Positions 54,055 through 62,969 of a stretch of DNA of 64,000 nucleotides are shown in pieces. How positions within the stretch are numbered: position 1 is the stretch's first letter; the number at the start of each line of letters is the position of its first letter. Location of the stretch: assembly GCF_009754945.1 (NCBI RefSeq), contig NZ_WPIN01000002.1, forward strand, positions 806,001 to 870,000. The letters are read 5' to 3'. The DNA is from Spirosoma arboris. GTDB taxonomy: Bacteria > Bacteroidota > Bacteroidia > Cytophagales > Spirosomataceae. The position numbers were made by a program, and so were the translations under genes. The notes beneath the pieces are model-generated. The model made no database searches. It was not told the DNA's origin and worked only from the letters and a program-made list of their open reading frames with translations.

Positions 54055-54636
54055 ATGCCAAACATTTTACTATTCATCGCTTCTCTCTTTACCCTATTTG
54101 CTTCGCCAAAGCCCGAAAAAACCTACCCGATTGGTCAGATTAAAACCGATAAAGGCGAAATCCTTTTCTGGCTTTACGACGAAACGCCAAACCATAAGGC
54201 GAGTTTTATGAAACTGGCGAATCAAAACTATTGGGATACACTCACCTTCAATCGCGTTATCAACAACTTTGTCGCACAGGGTGGTTGCCCCGATACGCCA
54301 GCAGGCTTCGCCGATTCTCCTTATCTACTAAAACCTGAGTTCAGGCCAACCATTCGGCACATCTATGGAGCCGTAGGGGCAGGGCGCGATAACAACCCAA
54401 AAATGCTCTCAGCAGGTTGTCAATTCTATATTGTGCAAAACAAAAAAGGCGAACATCGTCTTGACGACAAGTTCACGGTATTTGGGCAAGTGTTTAAAGG
54501 TATGGATGTAGTCGACGCGATCGTTGCTGTTAAAACAGATTCTACCGATACTCCTCTATCGCCTATAAAGCTGGATGTAAACGTACTTAATCTTACAGCG
54601 GCAGAATTGGCAAAACAAGGGTATACGATCAAGTAA
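54055..54636 (+). CDS. cyclophilin-type peptidyl-prolyl isomerase, exported
   Basis: A 193-residue cyclophilin. A hydrophobic N-terminus (MPNILLFIASLFTLFASP) suggests export. The fold shows GEILFWLYDETPNHKASFMK, the catalytic Arg region TFNRVINNFVAQGG, and the substrate strand SAGCQFYIVQNKKGEH. FTVFGQVFKGMDVVDAI closes the barrel. It catalyses cis/trans isomerisation of prolyl bonds, probably in the periplasm. Function assigned by family. Confidence 0.9.
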   Translation: MPNILLFIASLFTLFASPKPEKTYPIGQIKTDKGEILFWLYDETPNHKASFMKLANQNYWDTLTFNRVINNFVAQGGCPDTPAGFADSPYLLKPEFRPTIRHIYGAVGAGRDNNPKMLSAGCQFYIVQNKKGEHRLDDKFTVFGQVFKGMDVVDAIVAVKTDSTDTPLSPIKLDVNVLNLTAAELAKQGYTIK

Positions 54637-54677
54637 TTGATTTGTTGTCTTTGTGGTATCAGATGCTTCCATTTGAT

Positions 54678-54758
54678 ACTTTTAGGTTTCTCAAAACCTA
54701 TCGGTACAAACAGTAGGTTTTGAGAAACCTAAAAGTGTCGGTTATTAGTAACCGACAC
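54678..54758. repeat. perfect 23-bp hairpin followed by a 10-bp hairpin
   Basis: Arms 54678-54700 and 54714-54736 are exact complements over 23 nt around a 13-nt loop. Overlapping it by 2 nt, gtgtcggtta (54735-54744) and taaccgacac (54749-54758) form a second perfect 10-bp hairpin with a 4-nt loop. Both sit between the convergent cyclophilin and haem-dehydrogenase genes and could stop transcription from both sides. A word string ctctgtgcctttgtgctt follows at about 54789-54806. Confidence 0.88.
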
Positions 54759-54812
54759 CACGGCCACCACGGCCCGAACTTCCTGTTCTCTGTGCCTTTG
54801 TGCTTAAACCTA

Positions 54813-57800
54813 TTATTGTTTTAGCAAGAATGCGGTTAAGTCAGCTAGTTGCTGATTGGACAAGCCTAAAGCGGCAGGATCAGGCATGAGGCTGGTTTTG
54901 TACTGTCTTCGTGAGAAAACAGCATCGGCCGGAATTGTATGTTTGGGCCCTTTGATGCCTTTAATAACCACCGCCTGCTCGTTGTCGCTCACTAAAAAGC
55001 CATAGTACGTATTCCCCTTCTTCGTTGTAATGAGCCAGGGTTCATAGCCAAAGGCAATGCCTGCATTGGGATGAATGATGGCATCTAACAAGCCGTTTTT
55101 ATCGAATTTCTGATGAATTTGGGTCAGTTCAGGGCCAACATCAGCGCCCTGCTGACCATGTCGATGACAGGTAGCACAGTTAGCGTTGAAAATGGTTAGG
55201 CCGTTTTTCCCATCGCCAGTTAACATGGCAACTTGAGCAATAGCCGGGTCTGAACTACTGGCAGTAGCTATAACGGGAGTTGTAGGGGTTGTAGGAGCTG
55301 TAGACGAAGTTGTAACCTGCACAGCAGGGGCTTCAACAGGTGCTGGCTCTCTACTTACTGCAACCTCTGGTTTGGTCGAAAAATAGTCTTTTGCCATTGC
55401 CCGAACAGTCTGATCTGGGTTTTTCAGAATTGTTGGGGTAACGGCTTTGATTAACTTATCTGAGAGTTTTTTATCGGCAGCCAACCCAACCAGGATTTTA
55501 CCCCCTTCAGAATCGCGCGCCATCTCTAAAGCAACTTTTCGCTTTTCGGCATCAGTCTTGTATTCGTCTAACAGCACCTGCCGATTGGCGAGCATCTTTT
55601 GTTCTTCATCCGAAACTTTCGTGGGCATCACTTCTTCCCAATTCAGAAGTTTTGCCCAATCGTTACCACGCCTGAAGCCCATCCAATACAATGCCTGATC
55701 AGCCACATCTTTATCTGTCGATTTCGACAGTTCGACCATTGCCTTAGCAGCGGCTTCACTTTTAATAAACCCTAGCGTTACAATAGCCTGTTTGCGGGCT
55801 GCGGCCGTTAGTGACGAAGCATCAGCCCGTTTCTTCAGCATGGCTACAGCCGACGGTGGATGAAGCTCCCAAACAAGGTTGGCCGTTTTCTGATCCCATT
55901 CGATGGGGTTTTCGGGCATGGTCTGGCGCAGATTGAAAAACAGGGCTTCTTCTTTACCGTCAGCAGCCTCTCCCAGTGCATCTAAATACCAGTTATCCTG
56001 ACCATCATAGCCTTTCACTAAATTCATCAGCATAAACCGGCATTCATCATAAGGGACATCGCGCAGCGCAATGGCCACTTCCCGCCGAACGGCTGCACTC
56101 CGATCAGCCGCCAGATTACCCAATAAGGGTAACAGTGCTTTTTGAGAAGCGGTAAGGGCTGGAATTGATTTAGAATTTTCTGGTGTGATACTTCGCAATG
56201 CTCGTAGTGCTATCAAACGAACAGGCGCATCAACGGCTTTCAGGAGTCGTTCTACTTCAAATTGGCCTTCGGCACCAAGTTGGGCCAGTAGAAAAATGGC
56301 GCGTGCCCTATGAAACTGATTAGGTGAAGCGAGTAAAGCCATAACTGGCTCAACAACTTTTTCACCCTGTTCGCGTAAAGCCTCGAAGCCTAGCACGCGC
56401 ACATTAACCGCCGGATTAAGAAGGGCTGCAATTTGCCCCTGCGTTGTACGAAGGTCTATTTTAGGCACTTTCAGGTTCTTGCCTTTAGGTGTAATTCGAT
56501 AAATCCGACCATAGCCTTTATGATCCTGCATTTGGTGACCACCGACAATTGGGTCGTACCAATCGGCAATGTAAATGGCACCATCTGGCCCAACAGCTAT
56601 ATCGCTGGGTCTAAACCATTTCCGCGTATCGTTGATAACTGAATCCCATTTATAGTTTGGGTCTACTTCAGGAAACGAACTGATAAAATCGGTTCGTGGC
56701 AGGCGATAGCCCGCGCCCATTGGCTCCGGCTTGTAGCCAAAAATTACATTACGACCAGCTTCAGCACTCAGCAACATGCCTCGGTATTGCGGACCAAGTT
56801 CATCGCCTTCGTACATGACCATACCTGTGGGCGAACCTGCTCCTGTGATATCTCCAGCGGGCATAACGCCAGGATCTTCCTGGTGCCAGTGAGCGATCGG
56901 TATTGGCTGACCAGGCCGCTGATCACCCTGCCAGTAACGGGTGCCATCACTACTAAAATAACCCGCGTTTGCTCCTTCCATCAACCAACTGGTGCGGCAG
57001 GCCACTACCTGATCGTCATTGTCGTTCTGCCACATATTTCCGTACGAATCCAACGCTGTTTCGTAGTTATTCCGAAAATTATGGGCCATTACTTTTAAGC
57101 CTGAACCATCTGGATTGACACGCAATGCCATCCCTCCCGTCCAGACACGGCCATCATCGCTCACCTGACCGCCATGATTCTGTTTATTGTAAGGCGTTCC
57201 GCCCACATACAAACTACCCGAGCGGAGTGTCCAGCCATCGGTGTCCGTAACTACGTGCGGACCCGCATTTCCTGTATTGAAATAATATTTCCCGTCGGGT
57301 CCGGCAACCACGGCATGCAACGCGTGATCATGGTCTAAACCACCGAAACCGGTTAGCATTATTTCTTTTTTATCCGGTTTATCATCGCCATTTTCGTCAG
57401 TATAGACAACCAGATTAGGCGAACATGAAACGATTACTTTGTTGCCTATTACCGCAATGCCTAAAGGCGATACCAAATCGGGATCTGTTACAAAGACTTT
57501 ACTATCATCAGCTTTGCCATCGCCATTTGTATCTTCCAGAATCATAATTCGTTCACCTTCAGGATGATCGAGCCGACTCTCAGGTTTATTATTGAATTTT
57601 CGATAATTGACAGCTTCCGTAATCCAGACCCGACCTCGTGCGTCGATATCCATGTTGGTTGGATTGTAGAACATGGGAGCCTCTGCCCAAAGTGTCGCTT
57701 CGAGATCAGCGGGTAGGTAAAGTGTATTAGAATCAGCAACTGCCGCGACACCTCTGTGCTGAGTTAGCTCAAAGCCTGAAGGCATATCCTGTTGAGGATT

Positions 57801-57881
57801 CGATTGGAACGTTTGTCCTGCCAGAAATAAAAAACCGACCGTTGTGAGCGCGAAGGGATTCAGCGAAAAAATTGTTTTCAT
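54813..57881 (-). CDS. PVC-type CxxCH haem-binding dehydrogenase
   Basis: A 1022-residue secreted protein. The N-terminus MKTIFSLNPFALTTVGFLF with FLAGQTF is a signal sequence. A six-bladed sugar-dehydrogenase-like beta-propeller covers about 40-460 (ERIMILEDTNGDGKADDSKV and FMHGPDGAIYIADWYDP-like residues). HEAT-type repeats cover about 480-835. The C-terminal cytochrome c domain has C902-A-T-C905-H906 in NANCATCHRHGQQGADVGPE. This architecture is common in Planctomycetes and Bacteroidota, probably oxidising a sugar and passing electrons to haem. It is transcribed after the TIM-barrel isomerase gene, which fits sugar catabolism. Confidence 0.88.
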   Translation of the reverse strand: MKTIFSLNPFALTTVGFLFLAGQTFQSNPQQDMPSGFELTQHRGVAAVADSNTLYLPADLEATLWAEAPMFYNPTNMDIDARGRVWITEAVNYRKFNNKPESRLDHPEGERIMILEDTNGDGKADDSKVFVTDPDLVSPLGIAVIGNKVIVSCSPNLVVYTDENGDDKPDKKEIMLTGFGGLDHDHALHAVVAGPDGKYYFNTGNAGPHVVTDTDGWTLRSGSLYVGGTPYNKQNHGGQVSDDGRVWTGGMALRVNPDGSGLKVMAHNFRNNYETALDSYGNMWQNDNDDQVVACRTSWLMEGANAGYFSSDGTRYWQGDQRPGQPIPIAHWHQEDPGVMPAGDITGAGSPTGMVMYEGDELGPQYRGMLLSAEAGRNVIFGYKPEPMGAGYRLPRTDFISSFPEVDPNYKWDSVINDTRKWFRPSDIAVGPDGAIYIADWYDPIVGGHQMQDHKGYGRIYRITPKGKNLKVPKIDLRTTQGQIAALLNPAVNVRVLGFEALREQGEKVVEPVMALLASPNQFHRARAIFLLAQLGAEGQFEVERLLKAVDAPVRLIALRALRSITPENSKSIPALTASQKALLPLLGNLAADRSAAVRREVAIALRDVPYDECRFMLMNLVKGYDGQDNWYLDALGEAADGKEEALFFNLRQTMPENPIEWDQKTANLVWELHPPSAVAMLKKRADASSLTAAARKQAIVTLGFIKSEAAAKAMVELSKSTDKDVADQALYWMGFRRGNDWAKLLNWEEVMPTKVSDEEQKMLANRQVLLDEYKTDAEKRKVALEMARDSEGGKILVGLAADKKLSDKLIKAVTPTILKNPDQTVRAMAKDYFSTKPEVAVSREPAPVEAPAVQVTTSSTAPTTPTTPVIATASSSDPAIAQVAMLTGDGKNGLTIFNANCATCHRHGQQGADVGPELTQIHQKFDKNGLLDAIIHPNAGIAFGYEPWLITTKKGNTYYGFLVSDNEQAVVIKGIKGPKHTIPADAVFSRRQYKTSLMPDPAALGLSNQQLADLTAFLLKQ

Positions 57882-57899
57882 TCGTTATTACAGACTTCC

Positions 57900-57964
57900 G
57901 TTTCAAGTTCCAGGTTTCGCTTTTGCGTCAGTCAACATAGAACCTGAAATCTGGAACTTGAGAC
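57900..57964. repeat. imperfect 19-bp inverted repeat of 'ttccagg' words
   Basis: gtttcaagttccaggtttc (57900-57918) pairs with gaaatctggaacttgagac (57946-57964) over 17 of 19 positions around a 27-nt loop. It lies in the gap between the TIM-barrel gene and the dehydrogenase gene, so again fills an intercistronic gap. The words relate it to the repeat at 6676. Confidence 0.8.
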
Positions 57965-57973
57965 AATAAATAA

Positions 57974-58831
57974 TCAACTAAACAGAGATCGAACAGTCTT
58001 ATTATTTTCAATATAGCTTTCTAACATCGGTTTTCCTTGGGGAACAGCGCCTTCTATATGCAACCAGCCAGTATAGCCAATATCATCTAGTGCCTGCCGA
58101 ACTTTCGGTAAGTCAACGATTCCCTGGCCCAACAAGTGATCATTTTCTTTTAGGTGAACTTCGCAGATTCGGCTTTTGCCAAGCACCCGAATTTCGTCAA
58201 AGATGGGATACCCCATAACCGATGAATTACAGACATCGTAATAAACCTGTACCGCCGGTGAACCTACTGCATCCAGAATAGCGATATGCTCTGCTGCCGA
58301 TAACCACGATTCGATACCTAAAACTACGCCAGCCTTTTCGGCTTTTGGGGCAACAGCTTTCAATCGATTAATGACAATCTGCGTACCTTTCGGATCATTA
58401 CGCAGGTCATTGTTGCTAAAAAAAGCTAATAAAACGTTTTTAACCCCTAACGAATGAGCTACGTCTATGCTGTCTTGCACCCACTGCTCAGTACGCTCAT
58501 CTGATTTGTAGGGGATCTCATTCAGCAAACCAATGGCAAGACCACCAATAGCAACACCCGCTTGTTGAGCTGCCTGTTTGAAAGCACGCTGCGTTTCAGG
58601 GCGACGTAAATGCTCATGATCACCTTTGGTGTTTAAACTAAGCTGCACGCCATCGAGTCCAATTTTTTTGGCAACGGTGAACGTATTTATATCACCTGCT
58701 GGACCAATAGACCAGTCGCAGGCACCAATTTTGACGTGATTTTTAGCCTCAAATGGATGCGCAAAGCCTGGATAGACTAAAGTGGATAATCCAACGCTCA
58801 ATGAGTAACGCAATGCATTACGACGATTCAT
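57974..58831 (-). CDS. sugar phosphate isomerase/epimerase (AP endonuclease-2-like TIM barrel)
   Basis: A 285-residue xylose isomerase-like TIM barrel. The N-terminus MNRRNALRYSLSVGLS has an RR followed by a hydrophobic stretch, suggesting a Tat-type or Sec signal. KIGACDWSIGPAG opens the barrel. Metal ligands are probably the Glu in GIESWLSAAEHIA, the Asp/His in VYYDVCNSS and HLKENDHLLGQGIVDLPKV, and the Glu in LHIEGAVP. It probably isomerises or epimerises a sugar released by secreted lyases. It is the first gene of the pair with the haem dehydrogenase. A TATCTTTG -7 element precedes it. Confidence 0.85.
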   Translation of the reverse strand: MNRRNALRYSLSVGLSTLVYPGFAHPFEAKNHVKIGACDWSIGPAGDINTFTVAKKIGLDGVQLSLNTKGDHEHLRRPETQRAFKQAAQQAGVAIGGLAIGLLNEIPYKSDERTEQWVQDSIDVAHSLGVKNVLLAFFSNNDLRNDPKGTQIVINRLKAVAPKAEKAGVVLGIESWLSAAEHIAILDAVGSPAVQVYYDVCNSSVMGYPIFDEIRVLGKSRICEVHLKENDHLLGQGIVDLPKVRQALDDIGYTGWLHIEGAVPQGKPMLESYIENNKTVRSLFS

Positions 58832-58858
58832 ACGTTTTTATTCGCCAAGGGATTTTAC

Positions 58859-58866
58859 CAAAGATA
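58859..58866 (-). promoter_or_regulatory. -7 element upstream of the isomerase-dehydrogenase pair
   Basis: TATCTTTG on the minus strand matches TAnnTTTG and lies 28 nt before the start at 58831. The -33 element is not clear. Confidence 0.5.
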
Positions 58867-58954
58867 CGTATCTATAAAACACTCGGCATTAATTATCGTA
58901 GAAGGTATATAATTGTAAGAAGAAAAGAGATTTTTTTGCGTCAGCTTCCAACTG

Positions 58955-58982
58955 TTTGTTTGTGATTGAGGTCATAGGGTTG
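58955..58982 (+). promoter_or_regulatory. possible promoter of the ECF sigma gene
   Basis: TTTG at 58955-58958 and TAGGGTTG at 58975-58982 fit -33/-7 with one mismatch and a 16-nt spacer, 12 nt before the ATG. ECF genes are often autoregulated, so the motif might instead be an ECF-type promoter; I could not identify a matching target elsewhere. Confidence 0.35.
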
Positions 58983-58993
58983 TCAACGTTGCT

Positions 58994-59560
58994 ATGCAGG
59001 ATGAATACCAATTAGTCGAAGGATGCCGACGGCAGGACCGGATTGTGCAGCGACAGCTCTATGAGCGGTTTGCCGGGAAGCTCTTTGTCGTTTGCAAACG
59101 ATACATTAAAGATCCTGATGAAGCTGAGGACGTGTTGCAGGATGCATTTGTGAAGATTTACCAGCATATCGACTCATTTCGGTTTGAGTGTCCATTGGAA
59201 GCCTGGCTGAAACGAGTTGTGATCAATACAGCGCTTAAATCTTTGCGAAAACAAAAACCCTGGGAACATACCAGCGACGTACAGGAACTGGCCCCAGTAT
59301 TACCACAGGCCGACGAAAGTTTGCCTGCACTGAATTATAAGTATTTGCTGCAACTGATTCAGGAACTTCCTCCCGGTTGTCGCACGGTATTTAACTTATA
59401 CGCAATTGAAGGGTATAACCACCCAGAAATTGCCGAAATGCTCGACATTGCCGAAGGAACTTCTAAATCACAATATGCCCGCGCCAGAGGTCTACTGCAA
59501 CAAAAACTTCAATCTGATAAACGATTTGCCGATGGGTATCCTGCCGAAGGACGCCCGTGA
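58994..59560 (+). CDS. ECF-type RNA polymerase sigma factor
   Basis: A 188-residue sigma-70 factor with only regions 2 and 4. Region 2 shows YIKDPDEAEDVLQDAFVKIY (the DNA-melting and core-binding helix) and SFRFECPLEAWLKRVVINTA. The linker is LRKQKPWEHTSD. Region 4 includes LPPGCRTVFNLYAIEGYNHP and the recognition helix in IAEMLDIAEGTSKSQYARAR. Directly followed by the beta-barrel/anti-sigma gene with a 12-nt gap, so that protein is the likely anti-sigma partner. It belongs to the group common in Bacteroidota that sits beside membrane proteins. Confidence 0.93.
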   Translation: MQDEYQLVEGCRRQDRIVQRQLYERFAGKLFVVCKRYIKDPDEAEDVLQDAFVKIYQHIDSFRFECPLEAWLKRVVINTALKSLRKQKPWEHTSDVQELAPVLPQADESLPALNYKYLLQLIQELPPGCRTVFNLYAIEGYNHPEIAEMLDIAEGTSKSQYARARGLLQQKLQSDKRFADGYPAEGRP

Positions 59561-59572
59561 AGAATAACGAAG

Positions 59573-61168
59573 ATGGATGAATTAGATAAAAATATACCGG
59601 ACGATTTCTGGCGGAAGACATTCGATGAAGCCGCAGAAACACCCCCGTCCCGAGTGTGGAATTCTATCGAGCGTCGGTTAGATCAATCAAACGACACGAA
59701 AATAATACCACTTTGGGGATTAGGGCTCATTTCGTCACGACCATTTGCCTGGGGTATGGGTGTGGCCGCTGCCGTAACTTTACTGTTAATTGGCTGGTGG
59801 GCAGGTTCGACTCAAACAGCCTATGAACAACATCAGTCAGTTGCTCAACATACCGAGTCAGCCGACCGTATTAACGTAAAGTCACAGGCACCGGTGAACG
59901 CCACTGTCGATAAATCGCTGGTGCAATCTCCGACTACGATCGCATCAGCCAATAAGACTAGTTTACCTTCGGCAAAGTCGAAGCCAACTTCGGAGTATCC
60001 TGTAGCAATATCTTCTTCAGTTGATGATCAGGCAAGCGGTTTACTAGACCAATTGAAGGTCGTAACCAATCAAAAAGCAAATACGACTGATAATAGCATA
60101 ATGACAATATCTGCTGATCATTCGACAATGGCTCCGGTCGCGACGAATGTTCCTCTGCCATCATCCTCTGCCAGCCGCACTACAATTAGTTCTTTTGCTT
60201 TTGCGCATTCGGTATCATCAAAAATAGTTGCATCCAAGTTGAATGAGTTGGCGGCATTTGAACCTCTTTTGGGGAAATCGTGGCGCTTCCGTGATTTGGG
60301 TCAGATTCATCGTATTGTCTGGTTCCGCCCGACAGAACTGCCATTGAAACCTGAATCTCTCAAATCAAAGCAGAAGACTCACGACGTTTGGGCCTCGGCT
60401 AGTGTTATGCCCGGTGCCTTCAATCCAATGGTTTCGGTACAATCGGCAGCGGTTTATACTAATAGTTACGCCAGTATGGATGCTCTAAAAGCTAGTCAGG
60501 CTAGTTCATCGGTTAGCAGCCGGGCTAATTTTTCCGTAGCGTATCAGGCTGGGGCTGGTGTTCAATTAACTGAACATTGGTCGCTGGAATCAGGCGTTGG
60601 TTATTTATCAGGGCGCTCAACGGTCGAAACTCCAGCTCAATTACCAACAGCCTCTCTTGTTGCAATTTCAGGCAAAAACACAACGTCAGGCACGCTCTAT
60701 GTAGATGCCTTAAAAAGCAGCATACATACTGGTGATATGGCAGCTTCTCCAGCAAGTTATAACAACGTCGCCAACAGCGTTTATCAACAGGCCAACTACG
60801 CGAATTCAACACGGCAGGTACTTACAAATGACTATCAATACATGCAAGTACCCCTCCAGGTAGGTTATCAGTTGAGACCCCGTAAACGGCTTAGTCTAGC
60901 TGTGCTGGGAGGGCTGATTACCAATATTTTCATTCGTAATACCGTTGGTAATGAAGTTACAGTCACGGCGAAAGATGGCGTCTATCGGCCCCTGTCGCTA
61001 GCTGCTACTATGGGAGCCCGATTACGTTATCGACCTACACCGCAATGGTCGGCTTCATTAGCTGGTGCCTATCAACCGTCGTTAGGTTTAGGCACTCAGT
61101 CTGATTCACAGGTGCAAACTCATCCGACCTCGACTGGTATGAGTTTTGGCGTTGACTATCATTTTTGA
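59573..61168 (+). CDS. dual-membrane-spanning anti-sigma/outer-membrane beta-barrel protein (Dma-like)
   Basis: A 531-residue protein with an unusual trans-envelope layout. Residues 1-55 are a cytoplasmic acidic/basic helical segment (IPDDFWRKTFDEAAETPPSR) in the position of an anti-sigma domain. Residues about 58-77 form one inner-membrane helix (AWGMGVAAAVTLLLIGWWAG). Residues about 80-265 are a long Ser/Thr/Ala/Lys-rich probably disordered periplasmic tether. Residues about 270-531 are a beta-barrel of PorT/porin type ending FGVDYHF. This matches the Dma class of anti-sigma factors described in Bacteroides, which couple outer-membrane state to an ECF factor. The pairing with the upstream sigma gene supports this. 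Confidence 0.82.
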   Translation: MDELDKNIPDDFWRKTFDEAAETPPSRVWNSIERRLDQSNDTKIIPLWGLGLISSRPFAWGMGVAAAVTLLLIGWWAGSTQTAYEQHQSVAQHTESADRINVKSQAPVNATVDKSLVQSPTTIASANKTSLPSAKSKPTSEYPVAISSSVDDQASGLLDQLKVVTNQKANTTDNSIMTISADHSTMAPVATNVPLPSSSASRTTISSFAFAHSVSSKIVASKLNELAAFEPLLGKSWRFRDLGQIHRIVWFRPTELPLKPESLKSKQKTHDVWASASVMPGAFNPMVSVQSAAVYTNSYASMDALKASQASSSVSSRANFSVAYQAGAGVQLTEHWSLESGVGYLSGRSTVETPAQLPTASLVAISGKNTTSGTLYVDALKSSIHTGDMAASPASYNNVANSVYQQANYANSTRQVLTNDYQYMQVPLQVGYQLRPRKRLSLAVLGGLITNIFIRNTVGNEVTVTAKDGVYRPLSLAATMGARLRYRPTPQWSASLAGAYQPSLGLGTQSDSQVQTHPTSTGMSFGVDYHF

Positions 61169-61179
61169 TATGACTGATT

Positions 61180-61653
61180 ATGAAATCGATTGCCGTTTCC
61201 CTCTTATTTATCGTTGTTTTTGGTCGTTGTACAACTAATCTCACGCCACAAACTTCAGAAACCGACGAGCTGATTATCCGAACAGGAACAAAGTTCGGGA
61301 TGTGCATCGGTACGAATTGTGTAAAAGACTTTGTCTTCAATGGCACCAGCGTTACACTGACACAGAAAGATATACAACCGAGAGAGCAACCTACCTCCAA
61401 AAGCTGCGAATCAACCATTAGTCTGGCCGATTGGCAAACGCTTAAAGCGAACGCGAATCTGGATACATTCAGTAAACAATCTACCATACTAGGCTGCCCC
61501 GATTGCGCCGACGGTGGAGCTGAATATGTGGAGATACAAATTGGTGACCAAAAGCACCGGGTTACGTTTCCATATGGCGAAACAATTCCCGGATTCGAAT
61601 CACTGGTAAGTGGACTTCGAAGTCAACGGGAATCTATTAAAGATTGTCAATAA
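61180..61653 (+). CDS. putative lipoprotein, unknown function
   Basis: A 157-residue protein with an N-terminal lipoprotein-like signal (MKSIAVSLLFIVVFGRCTTN, Cys 17). Six further Cys occur, with notable groups GMCIGTNCVKDF and GCPDCADGG; these could form disulfides or a metal site. The rest is beta-rich. No family recognised. Starts 11 nt after the beta-barrel gene, so it probably belongs to the ECF-controlled operon. Confidence 0.6.
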   Translation: MKSIAVSLLFIVVFGRCTTNLTPQTSETDELIIRTGTKFGMCIGTNCVKDFVFNGTSVTLTQKDIQPREQPTSKSCESTISLADWQTLKANANLDTFSKQSTILGCPDCADGGAEYVEIQIGDQKHRVTFPYGETIPGFESLVSGLRSQRESIKDCQ

Positions 61654-61727
61654 TTTATGTTGTTTTATTCTCTATAGACGCCCAAGCAGCAATAGAGAAT
61701 AAAGCAACAACAGAATCTACAATTGTT

Positions 61728-62969
61728 ATGAAAACGACCCTTTTTTCAACCTTAGTCGTTGTTACAACCGGCGTTTTGCTGACAACGATCAGTTGCCAAA
61801 ACTCCACAGTTACTCCTGCCCCCAGCACTGCCAGCGAATTACGCGTCTCGACCTCTTTTGCAAACCAAACTACCCAATTCGCATTTGATGTATCAAAACA
61901 GGTAGTTGCAGAAGAAGGTCAGGCTAAAAACGTTTTCATTTCTCCATTGAGTCTGCATATTGCGTTGGGCATGATCATGAACGGAGCGAATGGACAAACA
62001 GCTCAGGAAATTCAGAAAACGCTGAAACTGGATGCACAAACGCTGGCCGAAGCCAATCAGACGTACCAGAATCTACTGGAGAATCTTCCTGGAGTGGATT
62101 CTGAAGTAACGCTAACGCTGGCGAATTCTGTCTGGTATCGGAATACATTCTCGGTAGAAACCTCTTTTCAGGATTTGCTGAAACAATCGTTTAAGGCTGA
62201 AGTATCGGCGCAGAATTTCGACGATCCAGCCACGCTGGATAAAATCAATAGTTGGGCAAGCCAGAAAACCAACGGTAAGATTCCAAAAGTACTTGATCAG
62301 ATTCAGGCTGACAATGTTATGTTTCTGATGAATGCACTGTATTTCAAGGGTGATTGGAAAACCCAGTTCAAACCTGAACAGACAATCGATAGCCCTTTCA
62401 AACTGGCATCGGGCAATACGACAACGGTGCGTATGATGCGGCTCAATACAGCGTTAAATCACGCTTCGCGACCAAATTATACAGCGTTTGAACTGCCTTA
62501 CGGCTCTGACAAATTCGCGATGACGGTGCTTCTCCCAGCCGAAAGCACAACGGCTGATGCTCTGATAGGCAACCTAACCAGTACAGAATGGGCCCAATTA
62601 CAACAGGCAATGATGTCAAGTACCATTGATATCGGCCTGCCAAAATTCACCCTGAGTTATGATATCAATTTAAACAAGGCATTGAGTTCGCTGGGTATGC
62701 CAACTGCCTTTACCGACGGGGCTGACTTTACTAAAATAAATAAGCAAGGTGGTCTTACGCTTAGTTTCGTGAAGCAAAATACATTTGTAGCGGTAGATGA
62801 GAAAGGAACAGAAGCGGCAGCCGTTACAACGGGGGGCATTTCGCTAACATCGGTGCCATTACCAACGCTCTGCGACCGTCCTTTTATCTTCGTTATTCAC
62901 GAAAAAACATCGGGTACTATCCTCTTTGTAGGTAAAATTGCAGACCCGACTAAAACAACTAATTCATGA
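61728..62969 (+). CDS. serpin-family protease inhibitor, lipoprotein
   Basis: A 413-residue serpin, irreversible inhibitor of serine or cysteine proteases. The signal ends in LLTTISC, giving a lipidated N-terminus. NVFISPLSLHIALGMIMNGA and NALYFKGDWKTQF are core helix B and strand regions. The reactive-centre loop hinge is EKGTEAAAVTT, with short side chains at P12-P9 as in inhibitory serpins. Counting against alpha-1-antitrypsin puts P1-P1' at Thr-Ser in ISLTSVP, with Leu at P2. LCDRPFIFVI is the serpin C-terminal signature. The start is the ATG at 61728. Its stop overlaps the next gene by 4 nt. Confidence 0.93.
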   Translation: MKTTLFSTLVVVTTGVLLTTISCQNSTVTPAPSTASELRVSTSFANQTTQFAFDVSKQVVAEEGQAKNVFISPLSLHIALGMIMNGANGQTAQEIQKTLKLDAQTLAEANQTYQNLLENLPGVDSEVTLTLANSVWYRNTFSVETSFQDLLKQSFKAEVSAQNFDDPATLDKINSWASQKTNGKIPKVLDQIQADNVMFLMNALYFKGDWKTQFKPEQTIDSPFKLASGNTTTVRMMRLNTALNHASRPNYTAFELPYGSDKFAMTVLLPAESTTADALIGNLTSTEWAQLQQAMMSSTIDIGLPKFTLSYDINLNKALSSLGMPTAFTDGADFTKINKQGGLTLSFVKQNTFVAVDEKGTEAAAVTTGGISLTSVPLPTLCDRPFIFVIHEKTSGTILFVGKIADPTKTTNS

